Source: a virus | Virus record (IMG/VR): IMGVR_UViG_3300013113_000896 | Span: 1 to 48,422 of that record | Direction: 5' to 3' (one strand) | Length of the DNA stretch: 48,422 nt | Shown: positions 41,853-48,422 of the stretch, piece by piece | Position numbering within the stretch: position 1 is the stretch's first letter | Layout of the letters: every line of letters begins with the position of its first letter | Position numbers and translations under genes: made by a program | The notes under the pieces: model-generated | The model's input: the letters and a program-made list of their open reading frames with translations, nothing else | What the model was told of the DNA's origin: nothing | Databases searched by the model: none

Positions 41853-41862
41853 ATACTCAATT

Positions 41863-43359
41863 ATGAATGTACCTATTTATGATGGATGTCCAATTTGGAA
41901 TGATAAATCAGTACCATTTGGATTCTATAATTCAGATGCAACATTTCAAGCTGACGCTATAAAAGTTACAAAATTCTGTGCTTCTAGATTAGGTTATCCT
42001 TTAGTAGATGTTGAATTACAATCAAGTTCGTTTTTTACGGCATTTGAAGAAGCTGTAACTACATATGGTAATGAATTATACGCATATAAAATACGTGATA
42101 ATCAATTATCACTTGAAGGTATAACAACTGGATCTAGTTTAAATCAAGCATTAATAACACCAAGTTTTGAACCAATTGTAAGATTAACAGAACAATATGG
42201 TGAAGAAGCAGGTAGTGGTGGAAATGTACCTTATTACTCAGGTTCATTTACATTAACATCTAGTGTTCAAGACTATGATTTCCAAACTTTTATGACAGGT
42301 AGTGGATTAACAGGTTCAGAATATATTCATGGAATTGAAGTTAAAAAAGTATACTATGAACCAAAATTCCCAGCATCAGCAAGATATTTAGATCCTTATA
42401 ATGGATTTGGATTTGGAGGAGCAGTAGCAGCTGGTATTGTTGGATTTGGAGGATTTGGTCAAGGAATGGGTTATTTAATGGCCCCATTAAATTATGACTT
42501 ACAAGTAATACAACAAATTGAAATGAATGAAATGGTTAGAATGTCTAATTATTCATTTAGAATTCAAGATGATAAATTAAGAATATTCCCAATCCCTAAT
42601 TTTAATGATACTTACCCTTCAGGGTCATCTTTAGTTATTGGTAATAATTTATCTTCATCATTAACACCAAATATTACATTTGCAGCAGATGTTACTTCAT
42701 CTTTAATTGATTTAACAGCTGGAACAGGTGCTGGTAGTGGTGCTAAATTTGTAATTATAGGATCACAAGGTACAAATGATACTTATGCTTGTAAAGTAAT
42801 GGAATCAGGTAGTGGATATACAGCAGGTGATGTAATTACAGTATCAGCAGCTACTATAGATGGTTCAAGTGGTGATATAAGTAACACAACGGGAGAATTA
42901 AAATTTACATTAAAAGAATCAGATATTACAGCAATATGTGGTGGTGGAACTTTATGGTTTGATTATATTTTAAGAGATGAAAGAATAAATAGTGCAGTAA
43001 GACAAACTCCAACTCGAGTTACTAATGTATCAAATGCACCATATGAAAACCCAACATATGAATTTATCAACTCAGTTGGTAGACAATGGATATTTGAATA
43101 CACATTAGCATTAGCAAAAGAAATGTTAGGATATGTAAGAGGAAAATATAGTAGTATTCCAATACCTAATGCTGAAGTTAATTTAAATCAGGGAGATTTA
43201 ATATCAGCTGCAACAGCTGAAAAAGCAGCATTAATAGATAGATTAAGAACATATCTTGATGAAACATCAAGACAATCATTGTTAAATAGAAGAGCATCTG
43301 AAGCTGAATCAAAGATGGTTGAGTTACAACAAGTGCCCTACACAATATATATAGCGTAA
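41863..43359 (+). CDS. gp13: Neck protein (gp13-like) with inserted beta domain
   Basis: Head-completion neck protein (498 aa; T4 gp13 is 309). Conserved parts are the N-terminal WNDKSVPFGFYNSD and CASRLGYPLVDVELQ... FFTAFEEAV, NYSFRIQDDKLRIFPIP, and the C-terminal LALAKEMLGYVRGKYSSIPIPNAEV with ALIDRLRTYLDE. The extra length is partly a Ser/Thr/Gly-rich beta insert near residues 265-355 containing SGSGYTAGDVITV, similar to an insert in the sheath protein. Gly-rich GFGFGGAV loop near 185. Ends the head for tail docking. Confidence 0.82.
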   Translation: MNVPIYDGCPIWNDKSVPFGFYNSDATFQADAIKVTKFCASRLGYPLVDVELQSSSFFTAFEEAVTTYGNELYAYKIRDNQLSLEGITTGSSLNQALITPSFEPIVRLTEQYGEEAGSGGNVPYYSGSFTLTSSVQDYDFQTFMTGSGLTGSEYIHGIEVKKVYYEPKFPASARYLDPYNGFGFGGAVAAGIVGFGGFGQGMGYLMAPLNYDLQVIQQIEMNEMVRMSNYSFRIQDDKLRIFPIPNFNDTYPSGSSLVIGNNLSSSLTPNITFAADVTSSLIDLTAGTGAGSGAKFVIIGSQGTNDTYACKVMESGSGYTAGDVITVSAATIDGSSGDISNTTGELKFTLKESDITAICGGGTLWFDYILRDERINSAVRQTPTRVTNVSNAPYENPTYEFINSVGRQWIFEYTLALAKEMLGYVRGKYSSIPIPNAEVNLNQGDLISAATAEKAALIDRLRTYLDETSRQSLLNRRASEAESKMVELQQVPYTIYIA

Positions 43360-43360
43360 T

Positions 43361-43891
43361 ATGGCAATGTTTACTAGAAAAAGGGACTGGTCTCTTATGA
43401 GAAACCTAAATAGAGAATTGATGGGTAATATTATAACCCAACAATGTGCCTTTTACCAATTTCAGTTAGAAGAAACCAAAGTTAATATTTACGGTGAAGC
43501 AGCTGAAGAAAAATATTATAATGGTCCTTATTTATTTAATTGTTTAATAAATAGATCAAACCAGGATTATGCTTTAGGAATTGAAGGTGTACAATTTGAT
43601 CAACCTATTGAATTTTATCTTTTAAGAGATGATTTAGTAGAAAAAGATATTGTTCCTAGAGTAGGAGATATTATACTGTATGAAGAAGCATATTATGGAG
43701 TACAAAGTACAGTAGCAAACCAATATTGGGGAGGTAAAAACCCAGATTACCCTAATAATGATTCAGATGGAGAACTTAATCCACTTAATCCTGGGTTAGA
43801 AGAATTTGGAAATAATGTTTCAATTTTAGTATCAACTTATTATATACCTGCTGATAAAGTAGCTATTTCACCATATCAAGAAAGATTCTAA
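43361..43891 (+). CDS. gp14: Neck protein (gp14-like)
   Basis: Second neck protein (176 aa; T4 gp14 is 256). Starts MAMFTRKRDWSLMRNLNRELMGNIITQQ, followed by YQFQLEETKVNIYGEAAEEKYYNGPYLFNCLI and a YYIPADKVAISPYQERF end. The NIYGEA + Y..P core and position between gp13 and gp15 support the call. The shorter C-terminus may reflect a simplified collar. Starts 1 nt after the previous stop and overlaps the next ATG. Confidence 0.78.
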   Translation: MAMFTRKRDWSLMRNLNRELMGNIITQQCAFYQFQLEETKVNIYGEAAEEKYYNGPYLFNCLINRSNQDYALGIEGVQFDQPIEFYLLRDDLVEKDIVPRVGDIILYEEAYYGVQSTVANQYWGGKNPDYPNNDSDGELNPLNPGLEEFGNNVSILVSTYYIPADKVAISPYQERF

Positions 43892-44838
43892 TGGCAAAAC
43901 CAAGAAAACCAATACCTAAATCACAATTAACTTTAAGCACAAGTAAACATACTGCGTTTAAAGGTAGAGATAGAGAAGGAATACAGACTAATCCTAATGA
44001 TGCTGTTATCCCAAATAATCCTAATTACTCAGAAACAGGTATTCAACATAACAGATCAGCTCAAATGAGCTTTAGAGATGATGATACTAAACAATTTTCT
44101 GTAGGTGTTAAAGATATTGATGAAGCAGTATTTTATTATTTTGAAAATAAAATTAAACCTTTTGTTTATCAAAATGGTGCAAGAAGAGAAGTACCAGTAA
44201 TATATGGTGCTCCTGAGAGATGGAAATCATTTCAAAGAGATGGGTACTATAGAGATAAAAAAGGTGCTATTATGTTACCTATTATTGTAATTAAAAGAGA
44301 TACAATTACAAAAGATAGAACAGTTGCAAATAAATTAGATGCAAATATGCCTAATTTATATGGTGTATTTTCTAAACAATTTAACCAAAAGAATGTTTAT
44401 AGTAATTTTGCTACATTAAATAATAGAATACCAGTTGAAACTTTTCATGCTGTAGCACAACCAGACTATGTTACTATGGAATATAGTTGTTTAGTTCAAA
44501 CTTATTACATGGAACAATTAAACAAAATAATTGAAGCATGTGAATATGGATCAGATGCATATTGGGGAAATCCTGAAAGATTTATGTTTAGATCTTTTAT
44601 AGATAGTTTTACTACTGCAACTGAATTAACAGTTAATAAAGATAGATTAGTTACTGGAACCTTTAATATTAGATTACGTGGATACCTAATTCCTGATACA
44701 ATTCAGAAAGACTTAGCATCAACTAAAAAATATAATTCAAAAGCAAAAGTTACTATTGGTGTAGAAACAGTTAGCAATATAGAAACAGCAGGTATTCCTA
44801 CTCAAAACCCTACAACAGACCATAGAAGTAGAGATTAA
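43891..44838 (+). CDS. gp15: Tail completion / sheath terminator protein (gp15-like)
   Basis: gp15-type tail completion protein (315 aa; T4 272). Motifs: FYYFENKIKPFV, REVPVIYGAPERW with RDKKGAIMLPIIVIKR, then VTMEYSCLVQTYYMEQLNKIIEACEYGSDAYWG, which is the equivalent of the T4 gp15 hexamer core. It caps the contractile tail and joins the neck. It overlaps the gp14 stop by one base. The last 40 residues are polar. Confidence 0.8.
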   Translation: MAKPRKPIPKSQLTLSTSKHTAFKGRDREGIQTNPNDAVIPNNPNYSETGIQHNRSAQMSFRDDDTKQFSVGVKDIDEAVFYYFENKIKPFVYQNGARREVPVIYGAPERWKSFQRDGYYRDKKGAIMLPIIVIKRDTITKDRTVANKLDANMPNLYGVFSKQFNQKNVYSNFATLNNRIPVETFHAVAQPDYVTMEYSCLVQTYYMEQLNKIIEACEYGSDAYWGNPERFMFRSFIDSFTTATELTVNKDRLVTGTFNIRLRGYLIPDTIQKDLASTKKYNSKAKVTIGVETVSNIETAGIPTQNPTTDHRSRD

Positions 44839-44856
44839 TTTTAGAAAACAATAACA

Positions 44857-44869
44857 TATTTATAATAAA
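44857..44869 (+). promoter_or_regulatory. TATTTATAATAAA motif (putative late promoter)
   Basis: Exact 13-mer; the core ends 21 nt before the ATG at 44887. Confidence 0.6.
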
Positions 44870-44886
44870 TTAAAAACCAAAAAATT

Positions 44887-45138
44887 ATGGCTAGTAAAAA
44901 GTTATCAGAAAGCGAGTTGCAAATTTTAGAAGATTTCCAATCTAGAAACAATGAAATTGTAGTACAGGTAGGAGCAACAGAATTAAGAATTGATGCCTTA
45001 GAAAGGCAAAAAGAGGATTTATTAGAAAAATTCCAAAAGTTAACTGAGGACCAAACAAAATTTGGTCAAGAGTTACAAGAAAAGTATGGTGATGGTAATA
45101 TCAATTTAGAAAAAGGAGAGTTTACCGCAGCAGAATAA
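44887..45138 (+). CDS. Small coiled-coil protein between gp15 and gp18 (83 aa)
   Basis: Almost entirely helical coiled coil (LQILEDFQSRNNEIVVQVG, then LRIDALERQKEDLLEKFQKLTEDQ), prefoldin-like in layout. No family recognised. Flanked by its own late-type motif and that of gp18, so it may be expressed as a separate late message. A chaperone or tail-assembly role is inferred only from position. Confidence 0.6.
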   Translation: MASKKLSESELQILEDFQSRNNEIVVQVGATELRIDALERQKEDLLEKFQKLTEDQTKFGQELQEKYGDGNINLEKGEFTAAE

Positions 45139-45158
45139 ATTTTTGAAATATTTTCTAA

Positions 45159-45171
45159 TATTTATAATAAA
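45159..45171 (+). promoter_or_regulatory. TATTTATAATAAA motif upstream of gp18
   Basis: Exact 13-mer; the core ends 29 nt before the sheath ATG, the largest distance in the set. Confidence 0.65.
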
Positions 45172-45196
45172 ACAATATTAAATATAATATAAGACA

Positions 45197-47212
45197 ATGG
45201 CAGAAACATTAATATCTCCAGGTGTATTAGCAAGAGAAAATGATCAATCCTTTATTGGGTCTGCACCAATTACATTTGGAGCAGCAATAATTGGACCAGC
45301 TATTCAAGGTCCAGTTGGTATTCCAACAGCGGTATCTTCATTCTCGCAATACGAAGCTATATTCGGAGGGTCAGTAGAAAGTGGCTCACGATATTACTCA
45401 TACCTAAACTCAGCAGCAGCATCAAATTATTTCCAACAAGGCGGCGAATCATTATTAGTCGTAAGAGTAGTTAGTGGATCAGCAGGATGGTCTGAAGCTT
45501 CTTCTTCAATTGCAAATAATTTAGAAGGAACAGCAGGAACTCTTAAAACTAACGTTAATGTAAGTGCTTCAATAGGTACAAATGGTATCACAGGTGCAGT
45601 AGCAGGAACACATGCATTAGGAACTGTAACCGGTGGTGGTGGAAGTAACAGTGCAGCAGGTGTATTTACAATTGATGCAAATAATGTAATTTCAAGCATT
45701 GTATTTTCAGCAGGAGCAGGATATGCAGCAGGTGAAACTCTTACATTCCAAGGTTCAGAAGCAGGTGGATCAGGTACTTGTACAATAGTATTAAAAGTTG
45801 GTGATATAGTAGGACAAGATGCATTTTCATTAAAAACTATTTCTGAAGGTGCTGTAATGAATAATTACCAATCAGGAGTAGATGGTGCAAATGGTACATT
45901 AACAAATGGTACTAGAAATAACGTAAGATGGGAAATTACAGGTGCTAATACAGGATCAGGTCAATTTTCATTGTCAATTAGACGTGGTAATGATACAAAT
46001 TCACAAAAAGCAGTATTAGAACAATATAATAACTTATCAATGGACCCAACAGCTGCAAATTATGTAGCAAAAGTTATTGGTAATACTTACTATACAGTAG
46101 AACAAGATGGTGTTGATTATTATGTAAAATCAAATGGTGAATATCCAAATAGCAGTGCTTACGTATTTGTAAATGCAGTTAATTCACCAACTCCAGATTA
46201 CTTTGATAATAATGGAGCAGCTAAAAGTGAATATACTAGTAGTATACCAGTAATAGGATCAGGTTCATTCCAAGGTGGAAACGGTACAAATGTTAATTCC
46301 GATAATTCACCTGTGAAATTTAATGAAAATATCACGAATACAAACATTCAAGGATTAATTGCAGCAGAGTATACACAATCATTAAATTTATTATCAAATA
46401 CCGATGCTTACAGCTTTAATGTAATATCAGCTCCTGGATTAATTAATTCATTATCTGATCACTCTTCAGTAGTATCACAGATGGTAAGTTTAGCAGAATC
46501 AAGAACTGACTGTATAGCAGTAGTTGATTTAGTACCTTACAACAGTACAGTAAATACTGTAGTAACACAAGCGTCAGCATTTGATAGTTCTTATGCAGCA
46601 ACATATTGGCCTTGGTTACAATCAATTGATGCAAACGCACAATATGTTTGGTCACCAGCTTCTGTGTTTATACCAGGTGTATACGCATTTACAGATGCTT
46701 CTTCAGACCCATGGTTCGCACCAGCAGGTCTAGTTAGAGGTGCGTTAGGTAACGTAGTTAAAGCAGAAAGAAAATTAACATCAGGTAACAGAGATTCTTT
46801 ATATGAAGCAAATGTTAACCCAATCGCAACATTCCCAGGAAGTGGAGTTGTAGTATTTGGTCAGAAAACATTACAGAAAAGAGCAAGTGCTTTAGATAGA
46901 GTAAATGTACGTAGATTGTTAATAGCATTAAAATCTTATATAGTACAAGTATCAGATAACTTAGTATTTGAACAAAATACAATCAGCACAAGAAATAATT
47001 TCTTAGCACAAGTTAATCCATACTTAGAATCAGTACAACAAAGACAAGGATTATACGCGTTTAAAGTTGTAATGGATGCTACAAACAACACACCAGATGT
47101 GATAGATAGAAACGAGTTAGTAGGACAAATTTACCTACAACCAACTAAAACAGCTGAATTCATTATATTAGATTTCAATGTTTTACCAACTGGAGCAACG
47201 TTTCCATCATAA
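45197..47212 (+). CDS. gp18: Tail sheath protein (gp18-like) with inserted beta domain
   Basis: Contractile sheath (671 aa here, 659 in T4). N-terminal MAETLISPGVLARENDQSFI and GPAIQGPVGIPTAVSSFSQYEAIFG are the family start. The C-terminal domain includes LVRGALGNVVKAERKLTSGNRDSLYEANVNPIATFPGSGVVVFGQKTL and NVRRLLIALKSYIVQVS. Residues about 125-204 form a Gly/Ser-rich insert (TVTGGGGSNS, SAGAGYAAGETLTF) that resembles the insert in gp13. Contraction drives tube penetration. The T-rich leader has no Shine-Dalgarno. Confidence 0.93.
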   Translation: MAETLISPGVLARENDQSFIGSAPITFGAAIIGPAIQGPVGIPTAVSSFSQYEAIFGGSVESGSRYYSYLNSAAASNYFQQGGESLLVVRVVSGSAGWSEASSSIANNLEGTAGTLKTNVNVSASIGTNGITGAVAGTHALGTVTGGGGSNSAAGVFTIDANNVISSIVFSAGAGYAAGETLTFQGSEAGGSGTCTIVLKVGDIVGQDAFSLKTISEGAVMNNYQSGVDGANGTLTNGTRNNVRWEITGANTGSGQFSLSIRRGNDTNSQKAVLEQYNNLSMDPTAANYVAKVIGNTYYTVEQDGVDYYVKSNGEYPNSSAYVFVNAVNSPTPDYFDNNGAAKSEYTSSIPVIGSGSFQGGNGTNVNSDNSPVKFNENITNTNIQGLIAAEYTQSLNLLSNTDAYSFNVISAPGLINSLSDHSSVVSQMVSLAESRTDCIAVVDLVPYNSTVNTVVTQASAFDSSYAATYWPWLQSIDANAQYVWSPASVFIPGVYAFTDASSDPWFAPAGLVRGALGNVVKAERKLTSGNRDSLYEANVNPIATFPGSGVVVFGQKTLQKRASALDRVNVRRLLIALKSYIVQVSDNLVFEQNTISTRNNFLAQVNPYLESVQQRQGLYAFKVVMDATNNTPDVIDRNELVGQIYLQPTKTAEFIILDFNVLPTGATFPS

Positions 47213-47228
47213 AAACTAGAAAATAGAA

Positions 47229-47241
47229 TATTTATAATAAA
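47229..47241 (+). promoter_or_regulatory. TATTTATAATAAA motif upstream of gp19
   Basis: Exact 13-mer; the core ends 21 nt before the tube ATG. Confidence 0.65.
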
Positions 47242-47258
47242 ATAAATAAAATAATAAA

Positions 47259-47747
47259 ATGGCAGTATTAGACCCAAACGAAATATTTTTCACAGCTTTT
47301 GAGCCAAAGCAAAAGAATAGATTTATTCTTTATGTAGATGGAATCCCATCATACCAAATTAAAGGTATGGGAGCTGTAACATTAAACCAAGGTACAGTAG
47401 CTTTAAATCATATTAACGTTCAGAGATTTGTTAAAGGTAAATCTACTTGGAACCCAATATCAATGACGTTATTTGATCCAATAACTCCATCAGGTGCACA
47501 AGCAGTAATGGAATGGGTTAGATTACACCACGAATCAGTAACAGGTAGAGATGGTTATAGTGATTTCTATAAGAAAGATCTTACATTAGATGTATTAGGA
47601 CCTGTAGGAGATATCGTATCTGAATGGATTATTAAAGGTGCTTTAATCACTTCAGCTGATTTTGGAGATTTCAATTGGGATACTGAAAATGCTGCTCAAG
47701 AAATTAGTTTAGAAGTACAACCAGATTATTGTATTTTAAATTTCTAA
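47259..47747 (+). CDS. gp19: Tail tube protein (gp19-like)
   Basis: Inner tube subunit (162 aa here, 163 in T4), which stacks as hexamers inside the sheath. MAVLDPNEIFFTAFEPKQKNRFILYVDGIPSYQIKGMGAVTLNQG, FVKGKSTWNPISMTLFDPITPSGAQAVMEWVRLHHESVTGRDGYSDFYKKDLTLDVLGP and GDFNWDTENAAQEISLEV are typical of the family and of its baseplate relatives gp48/54. A strong terminator follows 26 nt after the stop. Confidence 0.93.
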   Translation: MAVLDPNEIFFTAFEPKQKNRFILYVDGIPSYQIKGMGAVTLNQGTVALNHINVQRFVKGKSTWNPISMTLFDPITPSGAQAVMEWVRLHHESVTGRDGYSDFYKKDLTLDVLGPVGDIVSEWIIKGALITSADFGDFNWDTENAAQEISLEVQPDYCILNF

Positions 47748-47773
47748 GAAAATTTCAACATATTTTTAAAAAT

Positions 47774-47800
47774 AGCTTGGCTTTGCCAAGCTTTTTTTTT
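47774..47800 (+). terminator. Strong intrinsic terminator after gp19
   Basis: AGCTTGGC (47774-47781), loop TTT, GCCAAGCT (47785-47792), a perfect 8-bp stem, followed by T's to 47800. It ends the sheath-tube unit. Confidence 0.93.
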
Positions 47801-47807
47801 ACATTAA

Positions 47808-47817
47808 TATGTATAAC
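47808..47817 (+). promoter_or_regulatory. TATGTATAAC motif upstream of the baseplate gene
   Basis: Near-match to the second class of motif, 33 nt before the baseplate ATG and just after the gp19 terminator. No TTTGG at the matching distance. Confidence 0.4.
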
Positions 47818-47850
47818 TAGAAACAACGTTATAAACTAAATAAAGATTAT

Positions 47851-48422
47851 ATGAGCGATTTTAAATTTCCAACGGAAACTATTGATTTACCCTCAAAAGG
47901 TATAGTATACCCTAAAGATCATCCTTTATCTAAGGGTAAAATAGAAATTAAATATATGACTGCTAGAGAAGAAGATATTCTTTCTAACCAATCTTATATT
48001 CAAAAAGGTATTGTTTTAGATAAACTATTAAATTCATTGATTGTTACTGAAGGAGTAAAAATTGATGATTTAATTGTTGGAGACAAAAATGCAGTATTTA
48101 TTGTATCTAGAATTTTAGGTTATGGTAAATATTATGAAGTAAGTATTAATGGTGTAGAACATAAAATCGATTTAACTGAGTTAAATAATAAAGAATTTGA
48201 TACCAAAGGTTTAGAACAAGGTCAAAATGAATTTACTTATAAAATAGAATCAACAGGTACTGTTCTAACATATAAAATTCTAACAGGAAAAGACGAAAAA
48301 GCTATTGATAGAGAATTAGCTGGATTAAAAAAGATTAATAAAGAATCAAATCCTGCACTTACTACTAGATTAAAACATATGATTACATCAGTAGATGGAA
48401 AGGATGAGAAAAAAGATATTAG
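47851..48422 (+). CDS. gp26: Baseplate hub protein (gp26-like), 5' part only
   Basis: Partial gene running off the window (190 codons visible). MSDFKFPTETIDLPSKGIVYP, HPLSKGKIEIKYMTAREEDILSNQSYIQKGIVLDKLL and the later LLNSLIV + TKLNN...GQNEFTY pattern match the T4_baseplate family that includes gp26 and occurs in T4-like marine phages. It contributes to baseplate hub assembly. Its position after gp19 suggests that baseplate genes continue downstream. The 3' end cannot be assessed. Confidence 0.7.
   Translation, partial: MSDFKFPTETIDLPSKGIVYPKDHPLSKGKIEIKYMTAREEDILSNQSYIQKGIVLDKLLNSLIVTEGVKIDDLIVGDKNAVFIVSRILGYGKYYEVSINGVEHKIDLTELNNKEFDTKGLEQGQNEFTYKIESTGTVLTYKILTGKDEKAIDRELAGLKKINKESNPALTTRLKHMITSVDGKDEKKDI

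Noticed and set aside
10057-48422. tRNA genes
   Set aside because: No cloverleaf-like segment with T-loop sequence was found by eye in any gap; gaps are too short and AT-rich. A tRNA search program would be needed to be sure.

Overview
The window is one contiguous stretch of a T4-like myovirus (Caudoviricetes), very AT-rich, with every convincing gene on the + strand and mostly short gaps or ATGA/TAATG overlaps. The phage assignment rests on a nearly complete T4-type head and tail series: large terminase (gp17), portal (gp20), prohead protease (gp21), scaffold (gp22), major capsid (gp23), neck and tail-completion proteins (gp13, gp14, gp15), sheath (gp18), tube (gp19) and the start of a gp26-type baseplate protein. 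Several features point to a host in the Bacteroidetes, probably a flavobacterium: leaders are A/T-rich with no Shine-Dalgarno sequence, three upstream regions carry a TTTGG plus TATATT pair spaced like the Bacteroidetes primary-sigma promoter, and two lipoproteins look flavobacterial, one with a Trp/Tyr-rich body and an Asn-rich tail. The host is an inference.

Layout. (1) 1-1697: the end of a collagen-like tail fibre with a C-terminal S74 self-cleaving chaperone, then two unknown, probably structural proteins. (2) 1720-10056: a glycan/hydroxylation island with four GT-A-like proteins, a GT25 glycosyltransferase, a GT9-like glycosyltransferase, two 2OG-Fe(II) oxygenases, a GH130-like beta-propeller and a TPR-FkbM methyltransferase. 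(3) 10106-12301: GIY-YIG nuclease, CHC2/Toprim primase and RecB-like nuclease. (4) 12363-13327: five very small genes. (5) 13347-25513: an island of poorly known proteins, many with short recurring amphipathic motifs ([13 protein letters not shown]; LKxxIRExIxxxLxEA) ending in LxE, the kind of site cut by T4 prohead proteases. It includes a P-loop kinase, a 612-aa fusion of nucleotidyltransferase, metallopeptidase-like and HAD domains, and two lipoproteins. (6) 25528-27235: a possible Cys-rich mini-ORF and three paralogous virion-surface-like proteins. (7) 27359-29883: FAD-dependent dehydrogenase, nucleotidyltransferase and NadR-like P-loop kinase. (8) 29911-48422: an overlapping membrane/coiled-coil pair, then the morphogenesis genes.

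How the parts may work together. The most interesting reading is that the collagen-like fibre is modified by the adjacent island. Its Gly-X-Y triplets contain five X-Lys-Gly and two X-Pro-Gly units, the substrates of collagen hydroxylases, and the next genes encode two 2OG-Fe(II) hydroxylase-type enzymes and a GT25 enzyme, the family that includes animal collagen galactosyltransferases. A second theme is an enlarged set of putative head-internal proteins that may be targeted and trimmed by gp21.

Two motif classes probably mark transcription units. Eleven intergenic copies of TATTTATAA, mostly TATTTATAATAAA, precede portal, neck, sheath, tube and head-island genes (putative late promoters). 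Seven copies of YRYGTATAWY-type sequence precede other genes (putative early or middle promoters). Three strong intrinsic terminators lie after the surface-protein trio, gp23 and gp19. No tRNA, rRNA, CRISPR, integrase or insertion sequence was seen, and no gene-free stretch exceeds about 200 bases.
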